Of a DNA stretch of 64,000 nucleotides, positions 17,735 through 26,990 are shown in pieces. A program made the position numbers and the translations under genes. The DNA lies in assembly GCA_964481885.1 (NCBI GenBank), contig CAYZUS010000002.1, positions 1-64,000 on the forward strand, written 5' to 3'. The first letter of the stretch is position 1; every line of letters begins with the position of its first letter. The DNA comes from Fen731 sp964481885. GTDB lineage: Bacteria > Actinomycetota > Humimicrobiia > Humimicrobiales > Humimicrobiaceae. Below the pieces are notes generated by a model, which ran no database searches, was not told the origin of the DNA, and saw only the letters and a list, made by a program, of their open reading frames with translations.

Positions 17735-19078
17735 ATGTTTAAAAGAATATTAATAGCAAACAGGGGCGAAATCGCAGTCAGGATAATAAGGGCTTGCAAG
17801 GAACTATGTATTGAGAGCGTCGCAGTGTATTCCACTGCAGACAGGGAATCAATGCATGTTAAACTTGCAGACAGAAGCATATGCATAGGACCTCCTTCCC
17901 CATCAAAAAGCTACCTTAACATGGACAATGTCATCAGCGCGGCTGTTGTTACAAATTGTGATGCCCTTCATCCCGGATATGGTTTTTTGGCTGAAAATTC
18001 GGGTTTTGAAAATAAATGCAAAGAAAATGATATAGTTTTTATAGGGCCACCTGCTGAAGTCATAGAGCTTTCAGGAAACAAATCAAAAGCCCTTGAGATG
18101 ATGAGGAAAAACAAAGTGCCGGTTATACCGGGTTCAGACGGCAATGTAACAGATGCCCGACAGGCCATAAGTACCGGGAAAAGGCTCGGTTATCCTGTAA
18201 TCATAAAAGCTGCATTTGGCGGAGGCGGCAAGGGCATGAGGATATGCAGCTCACCGGATGAAATGGAATCCCTTTTTTCAATTGCCAAATCTGAGTCAAT
18301 GTCGAGTTTCGGTATGAGCGATGTTTATATAGAAAAATATATACTTAAGCCAAGGCATATAGAGTTCCAGATCATAGCAGACAACTTCGGAAACATTGTA
18401 TGTGTCGGCGAAAGAGAATGTTCCATACAGAGAAGGCACCAGAAGCTTATAGAGGAATCTCCTGCGGCAAATCTTTCAGCCAGGACGAGAAGAACCATAA
18501 AGGAATTTGCGGTAAAAGCTGCCCATGCCATTAATTATAAGAATCTTGGAACGATTGAATTTCTTGTCGATGAGCTTGAAAACTTTTATTTTATCGAAAT
18601 CAATTCAAGAATTCAGGTGGAGCATCCTGTAACAGAGACTGTAACAGGGATAGACCTTATAAAAGAGCAGATAAAAATGGCATCGGGCCAAAAAAATAGC
18701 TATGCCGGAAGAGAAATAGAAGCCAATGGATGTGCAATTGAATTCAGGATCAATGCCGAAGACAGCGAAAACAATTTTACCCCAAACCCCGGAAAAATAA
18801 CTGATTTTTCCGTTCCGGGCGGTCCGGGTATAAGAGTTGATACGTTCGTTTATCCCGGCTACACGGTTACACCTTTTTATGATTCTCTTCTTGCCAAGCT
18901 GATAGTCTGGGGCAACTCAAGGCAGGAAACGGTTGCGCGTTCAGTAAGGGCTCTTGATGAATTTAAAATCGAAGGAATAAAAACTACAATTCCTTTTCAT
19001 AAAAAAATATTGTCCAATACAAACTTTAAGGCCGGAAAAATACATACTCATTTCATTGAAGAAGAATTCGGAATTTAA
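17735..19078 (+). CDS. accC: Biotin carboxylase
   Basis: This 447-residue ATP-grasp enzyme loads bicarbonate-derived CO2 onto biotin. It has the N-terminal ILIANRGEIAVRIIRA, the ATP loop FGGGGKGMR (about 165-173), the active-site line INSRIQVEHPVTETVTG and the C-terminal SLLAKLIVWG. These agree with AccC-type subunits. It follows the carrier fusion after 184 bp of AT-rich spacer, so both are likely one operon; the carrier's Lys 612 is the expected acceptor. No acetyl- or propionyl-CoA carboxyltransferase subunit is present in the window. Confidence 0.95.
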   Translation: MFKRILIANRGEIAVRIIRACKELCIESVAVYSTADRESMHVKLADRSICIGPPSPSKSYLNMDNVISAAVVTNCDALHPGYGFLAENSGFENKCKENDIVFIGPPAEVIELSGNKSKALEMMRKNKVPVIPGSDGNVTDARQAISTGKRLGYPVIIKAAFGGGGKGMRICSSPDEMESLFSIAKSESMSSFGMSDVYIEKYILKPRHIEFQIIADNFGNIVCVGERECSIQRRHQKLIEESPAANLSARTRRTIKEFAVKAAHAINYKNLGTIEFLVDELENFYFIEINSRIQVEHPVTETVTGIDLIKEQIKMASGQKNSYAGREIEANGCAIEFRINAEDSENNFTPNPGKITDFSVPGGPGIRVDTFVYPGYTVTPFYDSLLAKLIVWGNSRQETVARSVRALDEFKIEGIKTTIPFHKKILSNTNFKAGKIHTHFIEEEFGI

Positions 19079-19083
19079 AATTT

Positions 19084-19175
19084 GACAGTATCCCACGTTT
19101 TTGATAAATTAAGTTAGTTTTTTTACTGTCTGGCTGCCCTCGAAAGGCTGCTTTGGCATAACGGTCCCGGCAGTA
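19084..19175 (+). promoter_or_regulatory. Mutually exclusive stems between accC and metV
   Basis: GACAGTA at 19084-19090 pairs perfectly with TACTGTC at 19124-19130. The same TACTGTC can pair instead with GGCAGTA at 19169-19175 (six pairs plus one G-U), with GCC/GGC as an inner stem. Two alternative pairings of one strand are typical of attenuators and riboswitches. The segment starts six bases after the accC stop and ends 69 bases before metV. Support is by eye only. Confidence 0.35.
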
Positions 19176-19244
19176 GTTAAAAATTAAAATATTTTTTTAA
19201 GATTTTTATTTTTTATAATTTAATTTAAAGCAGGAGAGCTGACA

Positions 19245-19778
19245 ATGGCATGTAAAGTCGAAGTAGAAAAATTTAATCCGAAACCAAGAAGATCCTGGCA
19301 CAAAAGAGGCGTATACAGGCCGTTGTTTGTTTTTGAAGAATTTTTAAAAAGGACCCTTTTTGACTGCAGGTCATGCGGGCAGTGCATCCTGTCTACCACC
19401 GGCTTTGTGTGCCCCATGAGATGCCCCAAGACTCTCAGGAACGGTCCTTGTGGCGGTTCATTCGATGGCAATTGTGAAGTGGAAAAGACAAAAAAGTGTG
19501 TGTGGGTGGAAATTTATAATGGTGCCGCTGACCTTGACAGACTGGGAATGCTCGATAAATTTCAGCCGCCGATGGACCACAGGCTTGAAGAGACTTCAGC
19601 AATCGTAAACTGGGTAGACGGCAGGATCGAAGGAATGCATCTTGCTATTCCAAATAAGGGCCCTGGAATTGTCCAGCTCGCAAATATGGCGGTCCATATA
19701 ATGATTTACAGGATTACCAAATTTTTCAAAGCACCCAAATTCTGGCAGAACCAGGAGTCTCATTACCTGGATGTTTAA
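19245..19778 (+). CDS. metV: MetV-like methylene-THF reductase C-terminal domain protein
   Basis: The 177-residue protein matches the zinc/iron-sulfur-type domain found at the C-terminus of some methylenetetrahydrofolate reductases and as the separate MetV subunit in acetogens. Eight cysteines stand out: CRSCGQC (41, 44, 47), CPMRC (56, 60), NGPCGG (69), NCEVE (77) and KKCVW (85). In MetVF complexes it partners the flavoprotein MetF, but no metF is in this window. The gene follows biotin carboxylase on the same strand after 166 bp. This suggests methyl-branch C1 chemistry in the cell. Confidence 0.82.
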   Translation: MACKVEVEKFNPKPRRSWHKRGVYRPLFVFEEFLKRTLFDCRSCGQCILSTTGFVCPMRCPKTLRNGPCGGSFDGNCEVEKTKKCVWVEIYNGAADLDRLGMLDKFQPPMDHRLEETSAIVNWVDGRIEGMHLAIPNKGPGIVQLANMAVHIMIYRITKFFKAPKFWQNQESHYLDV

Positions 19779-19913
19779 TTATTACTATTTCAGCTGAAGT
19801 TTGTCATTGCTGCCAAATACTGCTGTTTTAGTCATTTTATGTTAAATATGGTTGCTTTATTTTGATTTTAGTTGAATGATACCGTTTTGCCTGAGTCCGG
19901 TTAACTATTTCTG

Positions 19914-21086
19914 TTAATAACTATAGATTTCAACAAGCAGGCCTGTGGCGTCTCTTAAATAAAGTGTGTCGTGGTCATTGTTCCATACAGGCTGGCTGTT
20001 GTTCCAATAAAAACTTCCTTTCGTATCTGTCCCTCGACCAGAAAACAGGGTTATTTTTTCACCGCTTTTTAAAATATAGTGCTTGAACTCATAAATCTTT
20101 GTGGCGTCGTCCTTAACGGTCCATCCGCCAATATCAATATTGAATGCACTTTCATTTTTAATGCCGGCATATTCACCATTAATGTTTTCCATATCATTTC
20201 CCGGAGCGTCGAAGACAAGTTCCACTGAGATGATTTTTAATTCTACTCCAGTCTGACCGGTATTGGCGCCTGTTTTATTTTCCTGGTCTTCTTTTATATT
20301 TTCACCTATATACCCTGCAGAAATCTCCCACAGGCCAAGATTGTTTTCTCTTGCATAACGCTGAGCCTCAAGCAGTTCGTCTGTATATTTTAAATCCGGC
20401 GGCACCGTAAAGACATTTGCAAAACCTCTTTTTACCATTTCAAGATTAACAAAGAGCTCGCCGGCAAAAACATATCTTAAAAGTCGGCCATATTTATCGG
20501 TGTCAGTGATATCCTGCTCCAGGCGAACACTGGTTTTATCTATCATCAGCATTAATACTTCTTTTGCTTCTTCATAGAAATACTGGTCCACCTCCGGAGT
20601 ATTAATACCTGCAATTCTTACCCTTTCACCGCCATTAATTGAAAATGTGTCACCATCTATGACTTCGCTTACTGTATAAAGGCCTAAAGCAGAATCACTT
20701 TGTATGTCCTGGCTGGAGGTTCCGCTTTGATTTGAGTCTGTTGAGTTATTCTTGTCGTTTGCGCCGTAAGAGTCCTGGGCGCCGTCTGCATTTCCATCAT
20801 TATTGGCATCATTGGCGTTTTCAGGACTATCATAGTTATTGGAATTACCAGAGTTATTGGCGATACTGGAATCATTTGAGCTGTCTGTGCCATCAGCAAT
20901 ATTTGAGTTCCTGGTAAATGTGGAAGTTTTTTGCCCATCTGCCCCTGCTGTGTCAAAATAAAAAAGGCCGCAGCCAATGAAAGACAGGCATAAAGATATT
21001 ATTAAAAGCATGGAAAAAAGGATAAAAATGCTGTTTATTAAAGTAAGATTTTTCATAAAACAAGTATCTAAAGTCAATTTTGACAT
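19914..21086 (-). CDS. Thermonuclease-like lipoprotein with lamin-tail domain
   Basis: A hydrophobic signal segment ends in SFIGC, a plausible lipobox, followed by about 80 residues of Asn/Asp/Ser-rich linker. A staphylococcal-nuclease fold comes next: VIDGDTF, RVRIAGINTPE and DKYGRLLRYVF supply the calcium-binding Asp and the catalytic Arg, Glu and Arg. The last 120 residues (GGWTVKDDATKIYEF, LYLRDATGLLVE) fit a lamin-tail-like beta domain. It is likely a surface nuclease that feeds on extracellular DNA. The start may be the ATG at 21056, which gives a more usual signal peptide. Confidence 0.85.
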   Translation of the reverse strand: MSKLTLDTCFMKNLTLINSIFILFSMLLIISLCLSFIGCGLFYFDTAGADGQKTSTFTRNSNIADGTDSSNDSSIANNSGNSNNYDSPENANDANNDGNADGAQDSYGANDKNNSTDSNQSGTSSQDIQSDSALGLYTVSEVIDGDTFSINGGERVRIAGINTPEVDQYFYEEAKEVLMLMIDKTSVRLEQDITDTDKYGRLLRYVFAGELFVNLEMVKRGFANVFTVPPDLKYTDELLEAQRYARENNLGLWEISAGYIGENIKEDQENKTGANTGQTGVELKIISVELVFDAPGNDMENINGEYAGIKNESAFNIDIGGWTVKDDATKIYEFKHYILKSGEKITLFSGRGTDTKGSFYWNNSQPVWNNDHDTLYLRDATGLLVEIYSY

Positions 21087-21258
21087 ATCAAACTGGGTTA
21101 CCTTTAGTTTATTATTGTTACCTGAAATCCATTAAATTAATCCGGGTATTCGTCTGGCACATTTAACAACCATTTGTAGCGGACTGACCATATTGTTCTT
21201 ACGAAAATATCAAATCAGCTAAACGCCTGAAAAACCAAATATTAATTACTTTTATTTC

Positions 21259-21786
21259 TTATTTTGTCTGGTTTGTCCTTATTTTATCCATTTTTTCCCT
21301 TGTTCCTTTATCCAGCCTGTTTTCAAGAGCATAAAAGGAGTGGCTGGTGTTTACTCTTTGTTTGCTGATTTTGACTGTGATTCTTCTTTTAAAATCTGCA
21401 AGCTCAACGGCAAATTCCCTTATTGATCTTCTGAATACATTCTCTTTGAAAACAACTTTTTGCTGAAGATAATCTGAGGTTACGACAAAAATCCTGTCAT
21501 ATTTTTCATTGCTGTGAACGATTCTTTCAACAATACTGTCAGCAGTCTCGCCACCCTTTGAGTAAATAATCTTAATGCCATCCAATACTTCGCTGCTTTG
21601 TGAAAACTTGTCACCGTGCTTTGCATCAAAAACAACAGTCATGCTGCAGTTATTATAATTTTTATACTGCACAAAATCTGAGAGGAGTTCGTCCCTGAAG
21701 AATTCAATCTGTTCTGAAGATGCGCCCTCTGCCCGGTAATAATTAAAGAGGAAATTATACCCATCTACGATATAAAGTTCTTTCAT
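21259..21786 (-). CDS. rae1: NYN-domain endoribonuclease Rae1/YacP
   Basis: This 175-residue protein has the PIN-like NYN core: YIVDGYNFLF at the N-terminus, VVFDAKHGD, GETADSIVERIV and FVVTSDYLQQ, which together supply the acidic metal site. In Bacillus the YacP/Rae1 protein cleaves mRNA in the ribosomal A site. Its ATG overlaps the rlmB stop as ATGA, as in the Bacillus order. It is the last gene of the long minus-strand block. Confidence 0.9.
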   Translation of the reverse strand: MKELYIVDGYNFLFNYYRAEGASSEQIEFFRDELLSDFVQYKNYNNCSMTVVFDAKHGDKFSQSSEVLDGIKIIYSKGGETADSIVERIVHSNEKYDRIFVVTSDYLQQKVVFKENVFRRSIREFAVELADFKRRITVKISKQRVNTSHSFYALENRLDKGTREKMDKIRTNQTK

Positions 21787-22772
21787 TCCTTCCGCAACAA
21801 ACTATTCTGGTGCCGTTTCATCAGAAAAAGCATGATTCCCGAAGAAGTGGATACATTGAGGGATTGCATATGGCCGGATATCTCAATTGTTACAAGAAAA
21901 TCGCATTTGCTTTCAACAAGCTTTCCCATGCCTTTCCCTTCGCTGCCGAACACAACTGCTGCTGGAAAAACAAATTCAGTATCTCCGGCAGACAGCATGT
22001 TTTTTTCTTCGGATGAAGAGGTGCCATAAATCCAGAATCCATTTTCTTTTAAAATTTCAATTGAGTTTGAAAGATTTGTCACGTTATATATTTTGACTTC
22101 TTCCATCGCTCCTGAAGATATTTTTGAAACCCTGCTGTTGGCATCAACGGACCTGTTTTTGGTAATAATAACTCCATCTGCCCCGAAAGCGCTGCAGTTT
22201 CGAAGTATCGAACCAAAGTTCCCCACATCAGTAATTTCGTCAAGAAGAATTATCAGACCTTTTCTTTGCGTCAGCTCTTTCAAATCAGCGTCAAGATCAG
22301 AATAGCTGTAATTGGAAACCTCAGCAACAACTCCCTGTGTGCTGCTTAAAAACTCTTCGCTTAAATATTCGCCTGGGCTCCTTCTGGAAAAATCTGCTCC
22401 GGGCTTGCCGGCACTTGACTGGCGTGAAGGATAACTGCCGTATTTTGAGCCGCCATATGAAGAATTTTTCCCCGGCAGACCACGGCCTGCCTGTTGTCCG
22501 GAAGCTTTCCCCGGAATATCTCGTCTAGTCTTCGTTACAGAAGTTTCTGCTTTTGGGTCAGAAAAAGCATTTGAAAGGTACTTTATAAAATCCCCGTGTT
22601 CAAGCACATTTACCGGAATTCCTTTGGTATTTGCCCTTGAAATAATCTCATCTAACCTTGAGGACCTGTTTTTTGAACCATTTATAGTTAAACCGAATAT
22701 TTTTCTTTTTCCGGCATTCACATTAAAAAGTGCCAGTATCGTATTGATCCCATAAAGATATTCCTGATTCAT
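21783..22772 (-). CDS. rlmB: 23S rRNA 2'-O-ribose methyltransferase, RlmB/TrmH family
   Basis: SPOUT methyltransferase with NFGSILRNCSAFGADGVIITK, VFGSEGKGM and HMQSLNVSTSSG, the three motifs that build the knotted S-adenosylmethionine site. I start at the ATG at 22772 (AAGGGG ahead of it, 10 bp after cysS), giving 329 residues; an upstream start would overlap cysS. Residues about 70-142 are an extra Gly/Ser/Lys/Arg-rich segment inside the N-terminal substrate-binding domain, before the usual TQGVVA. Typical RlmB proteins lack it. Confidence 0.92.
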   Translation of the reverse strand: MNQEYLYGINTILALFNVNAGKRKIFGLTINGSKNRSSRLDEIISRANTKGIPVNVLEHGDFIKYLSNAFSDPKAETSVTKTRRDIPGKASGQQAGRGLPGKNSSYGGSKYGSYPSRQSSAGKPGADFSRRSPGEYLSEEFLSSTQGVVAEVSNYSYSDLDADLKELTQRKGLIILLDEITDVGNFGSILRNCSAFGADGVIITKNRSVDANSRVSKISSGAMEEVKIYNVTNLSNSIEILKENGFWIYGTSSSEEKNMLSAGDTEFVFPAAVVFGSEGKGMGKLVESKCDFLVTIEISGHMQSLNVSTSSGIMLFLMKRHQNSLLRKE

Positions 22773-22782
22773 CTGTTTCCCC

Positions 22783-24264
22783 TTAAGATTCTTTCCGCCA
22801 CAATGTCCCTTCTTTCCTGTCATCAAGCGCTATACCAAAACTCTTTAACCTGTCCCTTATTTCATCAGACTTTTTAAAATCTTTTGTCTTTCTTGCGAAA
22901 TTCCTTTGCTCAATCAGTTCTTCTATTTCTTCATTGTTAAGCATCACTGTATCTTTTGCTGACTGACTGGACAGATGCGCCCGGCCTGATTCATTTTTGA
23001 AATCAAACCCGAATATTTTTCCATGTTCCAAAGCAAAATGCCATGACATCTCAATACTTTTTTTGACCGGGCCGCTTAGCACGAACCCTGAGCTCTGGAT
23101 TATTGCATTTACGCTCCTGATAAAATCAAACAGATCACCAATTGCTTTTGCAGAATTGAAATCATCATCCATCGATGCCTTAAACTGCAATTTAAACTCC
23201 TTTAAATAGGAGTATATTTTTTCAGAGGAGTCAGAATTACCGTTGTACTCTTCAGTAACCGGAGAATCCATTAAAAACTTTAAATTTCTCAAAAAATTAA
23301 CTATTTTCTCAAAAGCTTTTTTTGCTTCCTCAAGCTTTTCATTGCTGAATTCAAGAGGACTCCTGTAATGCGTGGACAGCATGTACATCTTTATAACATC
23401 TGCTGAATATCTGTCCAAAAGATTCCTTAAAATCCAGTCGGATTTCAAACCTTTTGATTTTGACATTTTTTCTTCTTTTACTTCTATCATGCCGTTATGC
23501 ATCCAGTATTTTACAAAATCACCCTGCGAAGGAAATGCTGCTTCAGACTGCGCAATCTCGTTTTCATGATGAGGAAAAATAAGGTCAATGCCTCCACCAT
23601 GAATGTCCAATCCGTATTTCAGATATTTTATGGACATTGCGGAGCATTCGATGTGCCATCCGGGTCTTCCGTTGCCCCAGGGACTTTCCCAGAAAGGCTC
23701 CCCGGGCTTTGCGCTTTTCCATAAAGTAAAATCAGTTGCAGATCTTTTGGAAAAACTGTCGTCTTCCTGTGAATGCATTTCCTCTGTCTTTTGCCCTGAC
23801 AGCCTGCCGTATCTGCCAAACTTTGCAATATCAAAATATACATCCCCTGAGGACTCGTAGCCAAAACCATTTTCTATTATCCTTGATATTATGTCTATTA
23901 TCTCAGGTATCATTTCGCTGGCTTTTGGCATTACGGTGAAATTACCCACATTGAGTCTTTTGATATCCTCGAGAAAAGCTTTAATATATCTTTCTGTAAT
24001 GACATTAAATGCCACGCCTTCTTCATTTGCTTTCCTGATAATCTTGTCCTCAATATCAGTGATATTCTGCACAAAATCAACGCTGTAGCCGGAATGCTCA
24101 AGGTAATTTCTAATCATGCTAAAAACAATTATCGGCCTGGCATTTCCTATTGATACATAGTTATAAACAGTGGGCCCGCACACGTACATCCTTGCCTTTT
24201 TATCTTCAATAGTTGTAAAGTCTTCTTTTTTCCTGTTTATTGTGTTGTATACTCTAAGGCTCAA
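22783..24264 (-). CDS. cysS: Cysteine--tRNA ligase
   Basis: This 493-residue class I synthetase has the HIGH variant IGNARP after YVCGPTVYNYV, zinc ligands in CGPT, HIECSAMS and FPHHENE, and EEKMSKSKG for the second catalytic loop. It charges tRNA-Cys. The start is TTG at 24264, only 2 bp after the cysE stop, with AAAGGATG inside the end of cysE. cysE-cysS pairing is the same as in Bacillus and links cysteine supply with its use. Confidence 0.95.
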   Translation of the reverse strand: MSLRVYNTINRKKEDFTTIEDKKARMYVCGPTVYNYVSIGNARPIIVFSMIRNYLEHSGYSVDFVQNITDIEDKIIRKANEEGVAFNVITERYIKAFLEDIKRLNVGNFTVMPKASEMIPEIIDIISRIIENGFGYESSGDVYFDIAKFGRYGRLSGQKTEEMHSQEDDSFSKRSATDFTLWKSAKPGEPFWESPWGNGRPGWHIECSAMSIKYLKYGLDIHGGGIDLIFPHHENEIAQSEAAFPSQGDFVKYWMHNGMIEVKEEKMSKSKGLKSDWILRNLLDRYSADVIKMYMLSTHYRSPLEFSNEKLEEAKKAFEKIVNFLRNLKFLMDSPVTEEYNGNSDSSEKIYSYLKEFKLQFKASMDDDFNSAKAIGDLFDFIRSVNAIIQSSGFVLSGPVKKSIEMSWHFALEHGKIFGFDFKNESGRAHLSSQSAKDTVMLNNEEIEELIEQRNFARKTKDFKKSDEIRDRLKSFGIALDDRKEGTLWRKES

Positions 24265-24266
24265 AG

Positions 24267-24938
24267 TTAATCATCCTTTTTGGCGTTTTCAAGTTCATTT
24301 TTTAATTTTTTAACATCCGCTTCGAGATGTTCTATCTTTAAACCGCAGGTGTTTAAAATCTCATTAATTGGGTCAGGCAGGTTCATTCTGTGATCGTCAT
24401 CAGACAGCACCCTCTCTCCGTTGACTTTTACAATCCTCCCGGGCACACCGACTACGGTACAGTTGTCAGGGACAGGTTTGATTACCACTGCTCCTGCTCC
24501 TATCAATACATTGTTTCCAATTGTTATTGAACCAAGCACTTTTGCGCCTGCTGAAATGACGACATTATTGCCAATTGTCGGATGCCTCTTTCCTCTTTCT
24601 TTTCCGGTGCCTCCAAGCGTTACGCCCTGATAAATAGTTACGTTGTCCCCGATGATTGTAGTTTCCCCTATTACTACGCCCATGCCATGGTCAATGAAAA
24701 GTTTTGAGCCTATTTCTGCTCCCGGATGTATTTCTATTCCTGTATAAAATTTGGAGTTTTGGGAAATCAACCTCGGAAAAAACGGGACTTTTTTTTGCCA
24801 CAGCCAATGAGCAACCCTGTGATTTATAACTGCATGCACCCCGGAATATGTCAGTATGATTTCAGCGGTGCTGACAGCTGCAGGGTCTCTTTCCCTTGCC
24901 GAAATGACGAGTTCTTTTAAGTCTGCGATAAGGCCCAT
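24267..24938 (-). CDS. cysE: Serine O-acetyltransferase
   Basis: This 223-residue enzyme makes O-acetylserine, the precursor of cysteine. An N-terminal helical part (GVHAVINHRVAHWLW) is followed by left-handed beta-helix hexapeptides, with FIDHGMGVVIGETTIIGDNVTIYQGVTLGGTG as the active-site core. It lies between gltX and cysS. The 179-bp space upstream contains a GC-rich patch but no RNA switch I can support. Confidence 0.95.
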   Translation of the reverse strand: MGLIADLKELVISARERDPAAVSTAEIILTYSGVHAVINHRVAHWLWQKKVPFFPRLISQNSKFYTGIEIHPGAEIGSKLFIDHGMGVVIGETTIIGDNVTIYQGVTLGGTGKERGKRHPTIGNNVVISAGAKVLGSITIGNNVLIGAGAVVIKPVPDNCTVVGVPGRIVKVNGERVLSDDDHRMNLPDPINEILNTCGLKIEHLEADVKKLKNELENAKKDD

Positions 24939-25117
24939 TTACTGTTCCCCTAAATTAAATATTTAACTTTTAAGCACAAAAGCATATACAGATCTTCCAT
25001 AAAAACTGCATTAAACATTGTTAATTACAGTAGTAGCCCTCGCCGAGTGCTGCCATCCACCCTCAATAAATACTATAGCAATTAAACAAAATAAAATACA
25101 ATAAATAAAGCTTTGAT

Positions 25118-26800
25118 CTATTTAAAAGACGACTTCAGCCTCACAATACACCGGTTCATTCCGAGTATTGACATCAATTTTGGCAGCTCAGGTCCGTGAA
25201 TCTGGCCCGTCAGTGCTGCCCTTATTGGCATATAAAGCATTTTCCCTTTGATGTTGACTGCTTTAAGAGTTTCAGCAAGATCTGAAATGATTTGCCTGCA
25301 TAAAGCTTCATCAAATGCAGCGGTGGCGTCAAAATTCTTACCTTCCGCAAGCTTTACAAGCTCCTTTAGCAGAGCGTCAATAACTGTTCCGGATTCCGGG
25401 GCGCTCAAAACCTCTGCAGCATCGGTTTCCACATTTTTAACATTGTCAGTCAGGTAATCCTTCATAAAGACAGGGAAATCAGCGAGTACCCGCAATTTGT
25501 CCCTGAAAGCTTCGACCCCTCTTTTGAATCTGGTTAACTCATCTTCACTATTGTATTGCCCCGACGTGTTTCTAATATCACTACTCAATGGAGAAGTACC
25601 TTTAATCTTACTGCCTGCTCCAGCAATATCCGGTCTCTCACTGCCTGCTGCTGAATTGTCTGATGCTGTGATGTCTGGAATCTTGATACTTTCTGTTGCG
25701 GTGTCCGGAAGAACACTGCCTTCTGCAGCAATGGTGTCCAGAATCCTGCTGTCAGCCATAAAGGGCATCACAAGCTCGTAGATGTCTTCTAAAGATTTTT
25801 CTCTTATGTGATTGCCATTTATCCAGCTTAATTTATCTACATCAAATATTGCAGGGCTCCTGGATATATTGGAAACAGCAAAGCTTTGGATTATATCCTT
25901 AAGATTAAAAATATCCCTGCCATCTCTTGGCGCCCACGACAAAAGTGCCAGATAATTGCACAATGCTTCACTTAAATAACCTTCCTGCCTAAACTCAGTG
26001 ATGGTCTGGGAGCCATGACGCTTGCTTAGTTTTGAGCCGTCTTTTCCCAAAATCATTGAAAGATGACCAAAAGCCGGCAAACCTGCCCCCATGCTTTCAA
26101 AAAGCATTATCTGCCTGGCAGTGTTTGTTATATGGTCCTCACCCCTCAGGACATGGCTGATATTCATATCTGAATCATCAACAACAACTCCGAAATTGTA
26201 AGATGGCGTATTGTCAGATTTCATTATTACAAAATCACCAAAAACTCCAGAATCAAACCTGATTTCGTCCCTTATCAGGTCTTTAAAGACAATCTCGGTT
26301 TGGGGCACTTTAAATCTCACTGCAAAAGGAACGCCTTCTGCAATTTTTGAACTGATTTCCCTGTCTGTAAGATTACTGCACCTGTTATCGTATTTGGAGT
26401 CACTGCCCTTAAGGTATTGCTCATTCTTAAGCTCCTCCAGCCTTTGGGGAGTACAGAAACATCTGTAGGCCTTCCCTTCCTTAAGCATTCTGTCGGCAGA
26501 TTTAATATAAATATCCAGTCTGTCGCTCTGCCTGTAAAATTCATCCCAGTCAAGCCCGAGCCACTTTAAATCAGCAATAATCGAATCTTCAAAGATTTTA
26601 CTCGATCTTTTTAAATCAGTATCCTCAATCCTTAGGATTAGCTGTGCTCCCATGCTTTTTGCAGAAAGCCAGTTAAAAAGGGCCGTTCTTGCAGTGCCGA
26701 TATGCAGACCCCCTGTTGGCGATGGCGCAAATCTAAACCTCGGAACGCCGTCTTTGTCTTTTGCTGCATCTTTCGTAATATCTTTTTTATCAATTTCCAT
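25118..26800 (-). CDS. gltX: Glutamate--tRNA ligase with low-complexity insertion
   Basis: This class I synthetase has FAPSPTGGLHIGTAR (HIGT at 33-36) and SKLSKRHG (KLSKR at 257-261). At 560 residues it is longer than the usual 465-500, mainly through a Ser/Ala/Asp/Pro-rich insertion at about 356-420 (such as DITASDNSAAGSERP) in the helical domain. Whether it also charges tRNA-Gln cannot be read directly. No clear ribosome site precedes its ATG. The space between it and ispF (26801-27150, 350 bp) holds only a diverged direct repeat. Confidence 0.94.
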   Translation of the reverse strand: MEIDKKDITKDAAKDKDGVPRFRFAPSPTGGLHIGTARTALFNWLSAKSMGAQLILRIEDTDLKRSSKIFEDSIIADLKWLGLDWDEFYRQSDRLDIYIKSADRMLKEGKAYRCFCTPQRLEELKNEQYLKGSDSKYDNRCSNLTDREISSKIAEGVPFAVRFKVPQTEIVFKDLIRDEIRFDSGVFGDFVIMKSDNTPSYNFGVVVDDSDMNISHVLRGEDHITNTARQIMLFESMGAGLPAFGHLSMILGKDGSKLSKRHGSQTITEFRQEGYLSEALCNYLALLSWAPRDGRDIFNLKDIIQSFAVSNISRSPAIFDVDKLSWINGNHIREKSLEDIYELVMPFMADSRILDTIAAEGSVLPDTATESIKIPDITASDNSAAGSERPDIAGAGSKIKGTSPLSSDIRNTSGQYNSEDELTRFKRGVEAFRDKLRVLADFPVFMKDYLTDNVKNVETDAAEVLSAPESGTVIDALLKELVKLAEGKNFDATAAFDEALCRQIISDLAETLKAVNIKGKMLYMPIRAALTGQIHGPELPKLMSILGMNRCIVRLKSSFK

Positions 26801-26990
26801 TTTTGTTTTTTAATTGTCTTTCTCAGCCTGCTTTTATCAGTCTGTGTTTATTACTTTATTTTTCCAGGCCTGCTTTGATAATCCTGTAAGCCAGGACGGA
26901 TAAAAGGTTATACTCATACGGACCGAATTTTTAGATTTATAAATGTATATTGTAATACATGATTAGTCAAATTAAAAAAGCGATATGCAG

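Noticed and set aside
25021..25070. tRNA or small RNA gene in the GC-rich patch between cysE and gltX
   Set aside because: No cloverleaf or TTCGA arm could be found; the patch allows only short local pairings.
24939..25117. T-box-like AGGGTGGA on the minus strand between gltX and cysE, where Bacillus has a tRNA-Cys T-box
   Set aside because: The bases after TGGA do not match ACCGCG, no CCCT partner follows, and only about 57 bases lie upstream, too few for the specifier stem.
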